Assembly (NCBI GenBank): GCA_964519905.1
Contig: CAZFLN010000001.1
Coordinates: 36,368 to 100,367, forward strand
Length of the DNA stretch: 64,000 bases
Reading direction: 5' to 3'
DNA from: CAZFLN01 sp964519905
Lineage (GTDB): Bacteria > Patescibacteriota > Microgenomatia > UBA1400 > UBA1396
The notes beneath the pieces were generated by a model. The model ran no database searches and was not told the origin of the DNA. It saw only the letters and a program-made list of their open reading frames with translations. Shown in pieces: positions 45,201 to 53,963 of the stretch (its first letter is position 1; every line of letters begins with the position of its first letter). Both the position numbers and the translations under genes were made by a program.

Positions 45201-46747
45201 TGAACTTTTTGCAGTCCTCATCAGCAAATTTTTCAACAGCCATTGCGAAAGCTCAAGGTCTGGTTCGTTCTTTTTTGTTTCAAGTAAATCGCTCCCCACT
45301 TCCCCGTTCTGGACAGGCTTTGCAGGCGCATTACGATGTTTTAGTCCGCAGAAAATTGGGCTTAGATTTTTATAATAGTGGCATAGAGAATGTTTTCCTT
45401 ACTCCGCTCGGGATTCTTGTATTTTTTCATGCTACTTCACGATCTGGAGAAGTCCGGGTTTTTGTTGATTTGTACGAACTCGGTCATCCGGAGCATGCAC
45501 TTTTTGTAGCGCCAAAGCAGATTTACAATATTGGATGGGCGCGTGATGGATGGAGATTTCGCTCTTTGCAGGATCAAGATGGATCATATGTGGCTCTGTG
45601 GCAATCTCGCTCACATGGGGGTCGAGAAATTGTGTATCCACCGTATATTTTCACGCGAGAAGTACTACTGAAAAACGCTTTACCACTTTTAGAGAAACCG
45701 GTCCAAAATCCTTTACTCTCCCCTTCATCCAAGAATGATTGGGAAGCATTTTGTACCTTCAATCCGGCTGCCGTGTACGCGAATGACCAAGTGCATTTAC
45801 TGTATCGGGCACAGGGGCACGATTACGTTTCTCAGATTGGATATGCTAATTCTCCAGATGGAGTGACCATTGAGGATCGACTTCCGGAGCCTGCATATCG
45901 GCCAACACAGCCATTTGAGGGAGTCAGTATGCCTCCTGGTGATCCGAATAATCCCTTTGTTTCTGGCGGGGGTTGTGGTGGATGCGAAGATCCGCGCGCG
46001 ACCATTATTGATGGACGAGTCTACATGACCTATGTGGCATACAATGGTTGGGATCATCCTCGTATTGCTATGACTTCTATCGATTTGGATGATTTTTTAG
46101 CTCAAAAATTTTTGTGGGAGAAACCAATTCTTATTTCAAAACCAGGTGTGGTGAACAAAAGCGCCTGTATTTTCCCAGAAAAAATTAATGGAAAGTACGT
46201 GATCCTTCATCGCGTGTTCCCCGATATTCTCATTGATTATGTCGACTCACTGGATTTTGATGGTTCCACTTTCTTGGAAGGTCATGCCAAGATTTCTCCC
46301 CGCTCACGTGAGTGGTGGGACAGTCGAAAGATTGGAGCTGGTGCGCCGCCTCTCAAAACAGATGCTGGGTGGCTCTTAATTTATCAAGCAGTTGATGACA
46401 AAGATGCGAGCCAATATAAGATCGGGGCAATGCTTCTTGATCTGCAAGATCCGAGCAAGGTGTTGTATCGTTCCGCTCAACCGATTTTGGAACCAATTGA
46501 AAAATATGAAAATCACGGGTTTAAAGCAGGTGTGGTGTATCCGTGTGGAGCCGTGATTATTGATGAAACATTGTTTGTGTATTACGGTGGTGCTGATTCA
46601 TACGTGTGTGTTGCTACCGCAAATGTTCCTGAATTTATCGATCAACTGAAAAAAACTGGTCAACCGAACTTAGATCCGACGGCTTTGGGTTTGAGTGGGC
46701 AACCACAGAAAAATGTACTGCAAAGGATGTTTTCATGGCACAAGTAA
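45200..46747 (+). CDS. GH130 family glycoside phosphorylase/hydrolase
   Basis: 515 residues with a GH130 five-bladed propeller in the C-terminal 350 residues: Phe-Asn-Pro-Ala-Ala, Leu-Tyr-Arg-Ala, Gly-Cys-Glu-Asp-Pro-Arg (catalytic Asp region), Phe-Pro-Glu-Lys-Ile-Asn-Gly-Lys-Tyr and Tyr-Tyr-Gly-Gly-Ala-Asp. GH130 enzymes phosphorolyse or hydrolyse beta-mannosides such as mannosyl-glucose and mannan oligomers. The N-terminal 160 residues form an extra, related beta-rich region without the catalytic motif. GTG at 45200 is the start. It overlaps the next gene by 13 bases. Confidence 0.87.
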   Translation: MNFLQSSSANFSTAIAKAQGLVRSFLFQVNRSPLPRSGQALQAHYDVLVRRKLGLDFYNSGIENVFLTPLGILVFFHATSRSGEVRVFVDLYELGHPEHALFVAPKQIYNIGWARDGWRFRSLQDQDGSYVALWQSRSHGGREIVYPPYIFTREVLLKNALPLLEKPVQNPLLSPSSKNDWEAFCTFNPAAVYANDQVHLLYRAQGHDYVSQIGYANSPDGVTIEDRLPEPAYRPTQPFEGVSMPPGDPNNPFVSGGGCGGCEDPRATIIDGRVYMTYVAYNGWDHPRIAMTSIDLDDFLAQKFLWEKPILISKPGVVNKSACIFPEKINGKYVILHRVFPDILIDYVDSLDFDGSTFLEGHAKISPRSREWWDSRKIGAGAPPLKTDAGWLLIYQAVDDKDASQYKIGAMLLDLQDPSKVLYRSAQPILEPIEKYENHGFKAGVVYPCGAVIIDETLFVYYGGADSYVCVATANVPEFIDQLKKTGQPNLDPTALGLSGQPQKNVLQRMFSWHK

Positions 46748-47210
46748 CTGTTACTCGTTCTTTACTGAATCCCTTAATTACTCCAGATAAAACATTGCTT
46801 TGGGAATCCGAAGCAGCCTTTAACCCCAGTGTCGTGTGGGAAGATGAAACGTGCCACATGTTGTATCGCGCCTTGTCTGTTCCACTCAACCAGCATGGGC
46901 GAACTTTCCCCCTTTCAACTGTTGGGTATGCGGTCAGCCGAAATGGTGAAGCTTTTTCTCAAAAGCGTCAACTCATTGTGCCAGAACATTCTTACGAGCG
47001 ATTTGGGTGTGAGGATCCACGTGTCACAAAAATAGACAATGAATACTTTATTACCTACACGGCGTTGTCTGACTGGCCACCATCTGCTCGCAGCATTAAA
47101 GTGGCGTTAGCCTTGAGTGATGATTTGCAGACGATCAAAGAGAAGCATTTGGTAACTCCCTTTAATGCCAAGGCAATGACATTTTTCCCAGAAAAAATTA
47201 ATGGAAAGTA
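46170..47210 (+). repeat. 28-base direct repeat in the two GH130 genes
   Basis: Positions 46170-46197 and 47183-47210 are identical and both encode the same Phe-Pro-Glu-Lys-Ile-Asn-Gly-Lys motif in the same frame. The third GH130 domain at about 48180 has the motif but a clearly diverged DNA sequence. This suggests recent duplication or gene conversion between the first two copies. Confidence 0.85.
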
Positions 47211-48666
47211 TGCCGCGTTATTGACGGTGAATACAGACTCTCCGCCCTCCTCTGTTTGTTTAGCACTGTTTGATCGCAAAGAAGATATTTGGTCAGCGGA
47301 GTACTGGACTGAGTGGTATGCCAATCTTGATCAACACCGTGTGTATCTCCAACGAATGAATACCGATCACGTGGAAGTCGGTGCCACTCCGGTGAAAACG
47401 AAAGACGGTTGGGTGCTAGTATATTCGCATATTCAGAATTACTTTCATGAGTCAGAGCGGCTTTTTGGAATTGAGGCAGTGCTTCTCGATTTAGAAGACC
47501 CACAAAACATTATTGGGCGCACTACCAAACCACTTTTCCAACCTGAAGCGCCTTACGAACTGCACGGAATGATCCCAAATATTGTTTTTCCATCGGGTGC
47601 GGCCGTGCGAGGGGAAGATTTATTGGTGTATTACGGTGGTGCCGATACCGTCTGTGCGGTGGCATCGCTTAAACTCGAAAGATTACTGACTCTTCTGAAA
47701 CAAGCACCGTTTACCAATGTTTGGAAGTTTCATAAGTACTTGCATAATCCAGTGCTGACGCCGAAGCAGGAAGATGTCTGGCAAGCACAAGCGGTGTTTA
47801 ACGCTGGAGCACTGCACATTGATGGAAAGTTTTACATGATGTTTCGTGCCATGTCGCACGACAATACCTCAACGATTGGCTGTGCGGTGAGTACGGATGG
47901 ATTTCATTTCGATCAGCCTTTCCATACGCCAGTGTATGTCCCCCGCATGGAGTTTGAGATGAAAAAACACGTCAATGGTTTTTCTGGGTGCGAAGACCCT
48001 CGCCTTACCATTCTCGACGACAAAGTGTACATGTTCTACACCGCCTACGATGGAGTTGCTCCACCTCGCGTGGCACTGACGCACATAACTCTCGAAAATT
48101 TCCGCAAGCATAACTGGATTTGGTCTGAGCCAGTGTTAATTTCAGATCCAAGTCACGATAATAAGAATGCCTGTTTATTCCCGGAGAAAATAAATGGTCG
48201 TTACGTTATTTTGCACCGAGCAGCCGGACGAGACATCGCAATTGATTTCTTAGACACACTCGAGTTTACTGAGACTCCGATTCTTGAAAAAGAGAGTGCC
48301 ATTTTGCCGCGTGATGAGAGTTGGGACAGTGCCAAAATTGGTATTGCTGGCCCACCTATGCGGACAGAAAAGGGATGGTTGCTTATTTATCATGGGGTGA
48401 GTCGGTTTGATAAAAATTATCGTCTTGGATATATGATTCTTGATATCAATGATCCATTCAACGTCCTGTATCGCTCTCCGCTTCCAATTCTTGAACCTGA
48501 ATTTCCATTTGAGAAAGAAGGCGTCGTTCCAAACGTTGTCTTTTCTTGTGGAGCCGTGATTTATGATGGCACTGTGTATATTCAGTATGGTGGCGCTGAT
48601 ACTGTCATGGCGATCGCGACGTTCCCATTGGACAAATTGTTGGATGTGCCACTTCGTTTGGATTGA
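46735..48666 (+). CDS. Tandem double-domain GH130 protein
   Basis: 643 residues made of two complete GH130 domains, about 1-320 and 335-643. Each has the full motif set: Phe-Asn-(Pro/Ala), Arg-Ala, Gly-Cys-Glu-Asp-Pro-Arg, Phe-Pro-Glu-Lys-Ile-Asn-Gly, Gly-(Ala/Ile), and Tyr-Gly-Gly-Ala-Asp-Thr. Most GH130 proteins have one domain, so a double-length chain is unusual, and with the upstream gene three domains are encoded in a row. The genes overlap by 13 bases, so they are co-transcribed. Likely substrate is a beta-mannoside oligosaccharide. No signal peptide, so it is cytoplasmic. Confidence 0.87.
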   Translation: MAQVTVTRSLLNPLITPDKTLLWESEAAFNPSVVWEDETCHMLYRALSVPLNQHGRTFPLSTVGYAVSRNGEAFSQKRQLIVPEHSYERFGCEDPRVTKIDNEYFITYTALSDWPPSARSIKVALALSDDLQTIKEKHLVTPFNAKAMTFFPEKINGKYAALLTVNTDSPPSSVCLALFDRKEDIWSAEYWTEWYANLDQHRVYLQRMNTDHVEVGATPVKTKDGWVLVYSHIQNYFHESERLFGIEAVLLDLEDPQNIIGRTTKPLFQPEAPYELHGMIPNIVFPSGAAVRGEDLLVYYGGADTVCAVASLKLERLLTLLKQAPFTNVWKFHKYLHNPVLTPKQEDVWQAQAVFNAGALHIDGKFYMMFRAMSHDNTSTIGCAVSTDGFHFDQPFHTPVYVPRMEFEMKKHVNGFSGCEDPRLTILDDKVYMFYTAYDGVAPPRVALTHITLENFRKHNWIWSEPVLISDPSHDNKNACLFPEKINGRYVILHRAAGRDIAIDFLDTLEFTETPILEKESAILPRDESWDSAKIGIAGPPMRTEKGWLLIYHGVSRFDKNYRLGYMILDINDPFNVLYRSPLPILEPEFPFEKEGVVPNVVFSCGAVIYDGTVYIQYGGADTVMAIATFPLDKLLDVPLRLD

Positions 48667-48695
48667 TATATTCTGCTCAAAACGAGGTTTTGGTC

Positions 48696-48814
48696 TTGCA
48701 ATGTTTGTAAGAAATCCACTACACTGAGAAGCAGATAAAACCCTGCTGCCCAAGGATTTGTTCTTAAGAGTTTTCACTATAACAAGTTTCTGGCAGCAAA
48801 CACCAAGGATGTCT
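48696..48814 (+). promoter_or_regulatory. Promoter and leader of gene 48815
   Basis: TTGCAA (48696-48701), an 18-bp spacer and TACACT (48720-48725) predict transcription from about 48732, leaving a leader of about 80 nt. TGCTGCC and GGCAGCA can pair across the leader close to the AAGG ribosome binding site. No known riboswitch family was recognised. Confidence 0.5.
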
Positions 48815-49588
48815 ATGGCACGTGCTGCAACAAAAAAAGTGAGTTCAAAGTCTCCGAAAAAAGTCTCGAAGAGTAGAAATTTAGCAAAGAAATCCTCTGT
48901 AAAATCTCCTTCCAAGAAAGCCAGTGCCCAACGAAAAGTTGTAGCGCCCGAGTCTACTTTCCCTTCAGCCTCTCGACATAGTAATCCGCTCCTGTTTGTT
49001 GTGTGTTTAGTTCTTGCTCTTACAATCCTTATTATACTGAGTAAGCAAAAGGGATTTGGTGCAAAGCGCAGTGGTGTTCCCGCACAAACAGTCCCAGTGA
49101 CTCAGGTGGATGGCACCGCCGTGAACATGATTCTCAAGGGAGTTTCCCTGCAAGTTCCAGAAGAAGAAGGAATTACGGTTGAGTTAGGAGAAGAAACGGT
49201 TGCATTCCAAAAAGGTATGGCTCGAGGAACAGCGACTTGGGATAATATTTTTGCTGCTCAGCGAACACCCAGTGGCTATGACGTTTTAGGAATCGTGAGT
49301 ATTAATCATGGTGGCTCTGGAACGCAGCAATATTTAGTTGGGTATACCGTGGTCGGTCAAACAATGACTCAGATGTCGAACTCGTATATGATTGGCGATC
49401 GAGTCCCTGTGCAAAGTATTTCGATTATTCCGAATAAAGAAACTGAGACTTCGACCGTTGTGGTGAATTACTTAGAACGCCCTGAAAACGTTCCGATGGT
49501 CGATCCGGCTACAATTGCCTCCACCAAATCTTTTACTTTGGTGAATCACGATCTGCACTTGGTTGAAACTGATGAATCGAAAAATTAG
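48815..49588 (+). CDS. Membrane protein with histone-H1-like basic cytoplasmic tail
   Basis: 257 residues. The first 50 residues are extremely basic and contain Ser-Pro-Lys-Lys and Ser-Pro-Ser-Lys-Lys motifs, as in histone H1-like tails. One membrane helix follows at about 57-77, then an extracytoplasmic domain of about 170 residues with a Gly-rich beta pattern. By the positive-inside rule the tail faces the cytoplasm, where it could bind DNA or RNA. No family was recognised. ATG 48815 follows AAGG. It is co-directional with the DUF5665 gene, 20 bp downstream. Confidence 0.7.
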   Translation: MARAATKKVSSKSPKKVSKSRNLAKKSSVKSPSKKASAQRKVVAPESTFPSASRHSNPLLFVVCLVLALTILIILSKQKGFGAKRSGVPAQTVPVTQVDGTAVNMILKGVSLQVPEEEGITVELGEETVAFQKGMARGTATWDNIFAAQRTPSGYDVLGIVSINHGGSGTQQYLVGYTVVGQTMTQMSNSYMIGDRVPVQSISIIPNKETETSTVVVNYLERPENVPMVDPATIASTKSFTLVNHDLHLVETDESKN

Positions 49589-49608
49589 TTTTGTTTTCTG
49601 TGGAAGAT

Positions 49609-49851
49609 ATGACCAAAAACAAATCAGAAATTCAGTGGGAAGATTTGCAAAAAGACGTGGGGAGTATTCAGCGACAACTTCGTCGACAGAATGCGTTGAC
49701 TCAAGTGTTTTTACGAGGAATTCTGAGCGGTTTAGGGGCAACTCTTGGAGCAACCCTCGTTCTAGCGCTGGTTGTATTTGTTATTACTCGCATCACGCAA
49801 CTGTTTGGTGTTGAGGCACTTGTGCAGCCGTTTTTACCACCAGTCCAGTAA
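49609..49851 (+). CDS. DUF5665-like small membrane protein
   Basis: 80 residues: a charged N-terminal amphipathic helix (Ser-Ile-Gln-Arg-Gln-Leu-Arg-Arg-Gln) and one or two membrane passes starting Phe-Leu-Arg-Gly-Ile-Leu-Ser-Gly-Leu-Gly-Ala-Thr. This is the DUF5665 pattern. The function of the family is unknown. ATG 49609 follows GGAAG; an ATG at 49591 lacks a ribosome binding site. It lies just after the histone-like membrane protein gene. Confidence 0.75.
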   Translation: MTKNKSEIQWEDLQKDVGSIQRQLRRQNALTQVFLRGILSGLGATLGATLVLALVVFVITRITQLFGVEALVQPFLPPVQ

Positions 49852-49853
49852 TC

Positions 49854-50558
49854 TTAATCAGTATTTTTTATTTCTTGCAGAAGCCAAGTTGCAGCCTCTA
49901 AACCTGATGAGAAAACAGAGTCAGGAGTCGTTGGTGGATCAACGTGTTGGGGTGGCACAGTCCCACTTGGATGAATCAGGAGCGTGTGTATCCCCAGCGC
50001 TTGAGCAGGTGCGATATCCGTTTCTAGGCGGTCTCCGGCATACACCATTTCGGTTGGCAGAATTGCTTCTTGTTGAAGTACATGTTCAAAAACACGCGGA
50101 TCTGGTTTGAGAAATCCAGTGTCAACTGAAGTGTACAGTGCGTGAAATACATTTGAGTCTACGCCAATATGTCCCAATTTTGTTTTGACCGTTTCCTGAT
50201 CATTGCTGTTGGTAATCATGACCTGACGAACATTTGGCAGTGATGCCAGTGCTTGGAGTGCCTCAGCTAAGGCGAGGTTTTGTTCAATGTATGGACCAAG
50301 ATGAAACTTTTTCCAGAGAGAAACAAAAAATTCTTCTCCATTTATTCCAAGTGACGTGAGCGCCTTCGTGTTACTGCCAAACTGTTTATAGAGCTTTGCA
50401 AAATGCTCCATGCCTTCTTCAACGCTTGTACCAAGTATTTCGGAGATACGCTTTTTTTTCTCTTCTTCGAGCAACGCATGGAGCCCAGGGTGATTCGGAT
50501 AGAGTGTCCCATCGAGGTCCCATGCGATAACTCGAATTTTATTGTTCCAAGATGGCAT
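49854..50558 (-). CDS. HAD-superfamily hydrolase
   Basis: 234 residues with the HAD motifs: Trp-Asp-Leu-Asp-Gly-Thr-Leu (motif I, nucleophile first Asp), Ile-Thr-Asn-Ser-Asn (motif II), a Lys in Phe-Leu-Lys-Pro-Asp (motif III) and Gly-Asp-Arg-Leu-Glu-Thr-Asp (motif IV). A helical cap is inserted after motif I, as in beta-phosphoglucomutase or phosphatase-type enzymes. ATG 50558 follows AAGGAGAT and overlaps the end of the kinase gene by 20 bases, so the two are co-translated. Substrate unknown. Confidence 0.88.
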   Translation of the reverse strand: MPSWNNKIRVIAWDLDGTLYPNHPGLHALLEEEKKKRISEILGTSVEEGMEHFAKLYKQFGSNTKALTSLGINGEEFFVSLWKKFHLGPYIEQNLALAEALQALASLPNVRQVMITNSNDQETVKTKLGHIGVDSNVFHALYTSVDTGFLKPDPRVFEHVLQQEAILPTEMVYAGDRLETDIAPAQALGIHTLLIHPSGTVPPQHVDPPTTPDSVFSSGLEAATWLLQEIKNTD

Positions 50559-51075
50559 ATATCTCCTTGTCCGTGTAACAATCAATTCCTTCTTGAGTGG
50601 TCGGCCAAGAAAGAGCGTTGCTTTTTTCTTTTTGTAAAAAATATCCATGCACGCGTTGCCAGTCGGCCAGGACTTCCGGTCCAAGTTGCTGCATTCTCTC
50701 TTGAATGATTTCCACTGGAGTGTTCACGAGAACGTAGCACAGATGTTCAGCAGGAACTTTTTGTGAGAGTTGTCTCAAGACAGATTGACGTTTGATTGTA
50801 TCAAGATGTGTGGCGTCGATAACCACTGGATTTCCAGTCGCCAGCTGTTGGCCAGCTCGTTCATACATGACTGCATACGCGTGAGCACTCTGTTGCTGTA
50901 CGATCTCATCCCCAATGGTATCGTATCGCTCTGTTCCAAAAAGCTCAGCACGAATAGCGTCAGAGGAAAGTGAAAGTGCTCCAAGATGATTGGAAAGTTT
51001 TTTGGCTAAAGTTGATTTTCCGCTCCCTGGATATCCGACGAGAATAAAACCGAGCTTGTGTGAAAAACCTGCCAT
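50539..51075 (-). CDS. P-loop kinase (AAA_33/zeta-toxin-like small-molecule kinase)
   Basis: A 178-residue P-loop kinase with Walker A Gly-Tyr-Pro-Gly-Ser-Gly-Lys-Ser-Thr, the Ser-Ser-Asp-Ala-Ile-Arg catalytic segment and Val-Ile-Asp-Ala-Thr-His. This arrangement is common in kinases of polynucleotide 5'-ends, sugars or small toxins. TG-G-CATAAT ends exactly six bases before ATG 51075 (leaderless). It overlaps a HAD gene, and kinase/phosphatase pairs of this kind may act on the same phosphorylated small molecule, which is only a suggestion. Confidence 0.8.
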   Translation of the reverse strand: MAGFSHKLGFILVGYPGSGKSTLAKKLSNHLGALSLSSDAIRAELFGTERYDTIGDEIVQQQSAHAYAVMYERAGQQLATGNPVVIDATHLDTIKRQSVLRQLSQKVPAEHLCYVLVNTPVEIIQERMQQLGPEVLADWQRVHGYFLQKEKSNALSWPTTQEGIDCYTDKEIYAILEQ

Positions 51076-51123
51076 AAGCACATTATGCCAGATGCACAGC
51101 ATTTGAGAAGCGAGAATCAGTCC

Positions 51124-53784
51124 TTAGGGAAAGAGGTTTCGCAGCCAGCCCCAAAAACCACTCGTGTGTGGTGTCGAATCGGATTCTGCAGCTGCTTCTT
51201 CTTGATCAATTGAAGCAAGATCATCCGCACTAAGAGTGTCTTCTACAGCGTTGATTGCCTGTTCTTGATTTCGTTCTTCACCCACAATTGGAGTATGTTC
51301 TTTCGCAGGCGTGCTTGATTGTTTTTTGACACTCCCCGGTCGAGATTGAACTATATTACTTGACTCAGAAAAGGCACAGTCATTTTTTGCTTGCACCCGG
51401 AAAGAATAGGTGGCTTGTGGGGAAAGATCCCTGATCGTGTGAGCTACCATTCCTTGTGCCTGTGAGTACTCAAATATGTCTGCATGTTTGGTTGTGCTCT
51501 CCTCTTCTCCGTACCACACGACAAATCCTGTGTATGGGTTCCCGCCAGGAGTTATCCAGAGGGTGGCCTCATTTCTATTTCGATCTATTTTGAAGAGTTG
51601 TGGAACATTTCCTGGCTTTTGTTGCGTACATTGTTTATTGTGATCACCCGCAGAAGCTAACAGTGATGAGTTATTTTGTGAATTACTCGCAGACTGCATG
51701 CGTGGGTTTCCTTGGATGGCATAGGTAGAGAAAGAGCTTAATGTACAGGTCAGCGTATTGGCAGACATGTCGAGTACACAAGGCTTAATTTGCCATTCTT
51801 CATTCGCTTCGTCGTAGTAAAACAAGTTAAGAGTGTCTTCGTAGAAAGTGTTTTCAACTGATTCATCGTAGTGGAAGACAATCGTGAGTGGTGAATCAAA
51901 ATCAGTAACTGGATCCCCATTATCTGACACCGCGGTGAATGAGTAGAAAAAGTTTTTAACGAGAGATTTCTCCGCTGCTGAACCTGGCGCTTGAGCGTCG
52001 TCGAGCTGGTTAATTTGAATGGTTACGCTGTTTTGGTTTACAAAGTTCTCAGGTGTTGTGATCGCCACTGAGCCATTGTCTTGTGCGTGCGTGACCGTTC
52101 CTTCAGTGTTTGGACTGACCTCTTTTTGGGTACCAGACACGACTGGACTGACACAACCAGGCGTAACAAAACTTTTCTGACCGCTGGTTTCGAGTGTTCC
52201 GGCTGCGTTAACAGATTTCACTCTGTAAAAATACTTACTACAGGGTGCCAAATGAGAAAGTTGAACACTATGATTTTGAACTCTTGGCGAGGTATTGATT
52301 ACATTACTTGAGAATCCATATGTTTCTACTCGTCCGTATTCAACTTGAGACGATGACACTTGTTTTGTACTCCAAGTTACCGTGGCATCACTGCCATCAG
52401 CCTGCGCTGCAATGTCTGAAATCTCAGACGAGCCGGTGAGAATCCGGAAAGCAATACTCCCATTATTTGCCGTATAGAATGGTGGAGTGGCTCCTGCAGA
52501 ATCGGTTGGTTGTACACGCCAGTAATAATTTCCATTTTCAAGTTCTTGTCCTTCTGCGCCAAAAGTGTACGCACCTGTTCCGGCTGCTTGGCCAACAGAG
52601 AATGATTTTGCTCCAGTACTCTCCATGGCCGAAGTGTACTCAATTTCTGGGCTGTTAAAGTTACTATTGTTATCTACTTGAATGAGATACTCGACTGTGT
52701 GCTCTGGAATCGTATCAGAAACGGTAAAGTTGAGTGTTGGTTGAGAAGTTGTGATGTACCCACCATTTGTTACAGAACTTGGACCCATCGACGAGATCGT
52801 TGGGGCATGAATCGTTGTAAATGTTCGCACGTCAGAGAGGGCTGTTGTAGTACTATTCACGGATTGTACACGCCAGTAGTACAGCATCTCAACACCAAGT
52901 GGGTTTGGCGGTGAGAAACTTGTATCGGTTATACCTGTTTGGTTGTAGACGATATTAGAAAAGTTGGCGTCGGTTGCGACGAGTACCGTATATGAGGTGG
53001 CCTTGTCAGCTGGTTCCCAAGAAAAGTGCGGGATCAGAGATTCCTCGTTTACTCCGTCATTTGGAGTCAGGAGGACGGCTGGGGCCGGTGCATTCGGGTC
53101 ATATAAGCGATACAGAACGCATTCTGGATTTTGGTTTGTTGAGTATGATCCATCAGATGGGGACAAAGTAAAGCATTGTCCAGATGTAAGATTTGGTTGA
53201 TTGAGTGAGTGAAGAATTCCTTCGGTTCCATCAAGGTTTTCCACTCCGACAGTGGCGCTGCTTCCAAAAGAAAGGTCACTTCCATAGAGATCTAAGTATC
53301 GAATCTGAATGTCATTTGATCCTTCCGATAAAATTATCTGGAAAGTTCCCATTTGCAGCGTTGGATTGCTATAAAAATACATGTTTGTCCACTGAGCAAT
53401 AAACTTTCGATTTGGAGCGGTGCCAACAGTTTGGTAATAAATTGTTCGTCGTCCACTTTGCACAATTAAGTCGTCCCAGAAAGCGGCAATCATGTTATTC
53501 GGAGCATTCGAATTTGGGATACCGGTATTCGTGTAAGCAGAGCTCCCGGAGCCAAAACTTATGAATCCATTGGTTGAAACAAACGTTTGACTGTAGGTGT
53601 TGCCGTAAAAAGTAAAATCAAATCCAATTGGAACTTGCGTATTACTATCATCGCCTGCCAGGTTGGTATTATGACCTTCAAGGAGAGTTTCAGTGGCTTG
53701 AGCCTGAACTAGGGAGGGAACCAAAGCGAGCAAGAGTGAAAAAACGAGTGTACAGGTTAAAAGTATGCGGTGAAAATATGACAC
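51124..53784 (-). CDS. Large secreted protein with fibronectin type III domains
   Basis: 886 residues starting with a signal peptide (cleavage near Val-Gln-Ala at 26-28). An N-terminal beta domain (about 30-220) resembles the Nidogen-like/WD-type domain of surface proteins. Ig/FN3-like domains follow at about 235-325, 330-450, 455-545 and 720-820, with a ZU5-like or bacterial surface domain (about 570-690) between. The end has a low-complexity Gln/Glu/Asp segment and the short hydrophobic Phe-Trp-Gly-Trp-Leu-Arg-Asn-Leu-Phe-Pro, a possible sorting or anchoring tail. It starts with GTG. The role is probably adhesion or surface structure. Confidence 0.85.
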   Translation of the reverse strand: MSYFHRILLTCTLVFSLLLALVPSLVQAQATETLLEGHNTNLAGDDSNTQVPIGFDFTFYGNTYSQTFVSTNGFISFGSGSSAYTNTGIPNSNAPNNMIAAFWDDLIVQSGRRTIYYQTVGTAPNRKFIAQWTNMYFYSNPTLQMGTFQIILSEGSNDIQIRYLDLYGSDLSFGSSATVGVENLDGTEGILHSLNQPNLTSGQCFTLSPSDGSYSTNQNPECVLYRLYDPNAPAPAVLLTPNDGVNEESLIPHFSWEPADKATSYTVLVATDANFSNIVYNQTGITDTSFSPPNPLGVEMLYYWRVQSVNSTTTALSDVRTFTTIHAPTISSMGPSSVTNGGYITTSQPTLNFTVSDTIPEHTVEYLIQVDNNSNFNSPEIEYTSAMESTGAKSFSVGQAAGTGAYTFGAEGQELENGNYYWRVQPTDSAGATPPFYTANNGSIAFRILTGSSEISDIAAQADGSDATVTWSTKQVSSSQVEYGRVETYGFSSNVINTSPRVQNHSVQLSHLAPCSKYFYRVKSVNAAGTLETSGQKSFVTPGCVSPVVSGTQKEVSPNTEGTVTHAQDNGSVAITTPENFVNQNSVTIQINQLDDAQAPGSAAEKSLVKNFFYSFTAVSDNGDPVTDFDSPLTIVFHYDESVENTFYEDTLNLFYYDEANEEWQIKPCVLDMSANTLTCTLSSFSTYAIQGNPRMQSASNSQNNSSLLASAGDHNKQCTQQKPGNVPQLFKIDRNRNEATLWITPGGNPYTGFVVWYGEEESTTKHADIFEYSQAQGMVAHTIRDLSPQATYSFRVQAKNDCAFSESSNIVQSRPGSVKKQSSTPAKEHTPIVGEERNQEQAINAVEDTLSADDLASIDQEEAAAESDSTPHTSGFWGWLRNLFP

Positions 53785-53844
53785 AGCTTATGCTAGCAAG
53801 CAGGCTGCATACTTCACAAGTGGGAAAATATGCAAAAAGCCGCA

Positions 53845-53860
53845 TGATACAATGTGACTC
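53845..53860 (+). promoter_or_regulatory. Extended -10 promoter of the riboswitch-GAF transcript
   Basis: TG (53845-53846), one base, and TACAAT (53848-53853) form an extended -10 element. The predicted start near 53860 is just upstream of the riboswitch-like leader. Confidence 0.6.
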
Positions 53861-53870
53861 AAATAATACA

Positions 53871-53943
53871 GAGTGATGGCGAGAGAATTGGCTCGCGGAC
53901 CCATCCAGCAACCTCCTCACAAAGAGAAATGGTGCTCCACCCA
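53871..53943 (+). ncRNA. SAM-I/IV-type riboswitch-like aptamer
   Basis: The leader contains the conserved SAM-aptamer pattern: a GCGAG/CTCGC helix (53879-53883 with 53892-53896), GGACCCATCCAGCAACC (53897-53913), a short stem-loop, then GGTGCTCCACCC (53931-53942). The GCAACC ... GGTGC core and spacing match SAM-binding S-box and SAM-IV family RNAs. A GGAAGG ribosome binding site lies about 10 nt downstream, so control would act on translation. No terminator is seen. The assignment is by eye; a covariance search would settle it. Confidence 0.65.
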
Positions 53944-53963
53944 ACCAGAAATGGAAGGATTAT

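Noticed and set aside
49472..49753. 93-residue minus-strand ORF opposite the histone-like gene
   Set aside because: Lies across two convincing plus-strand genes with ribosome binding sites and has no start signal or motif.
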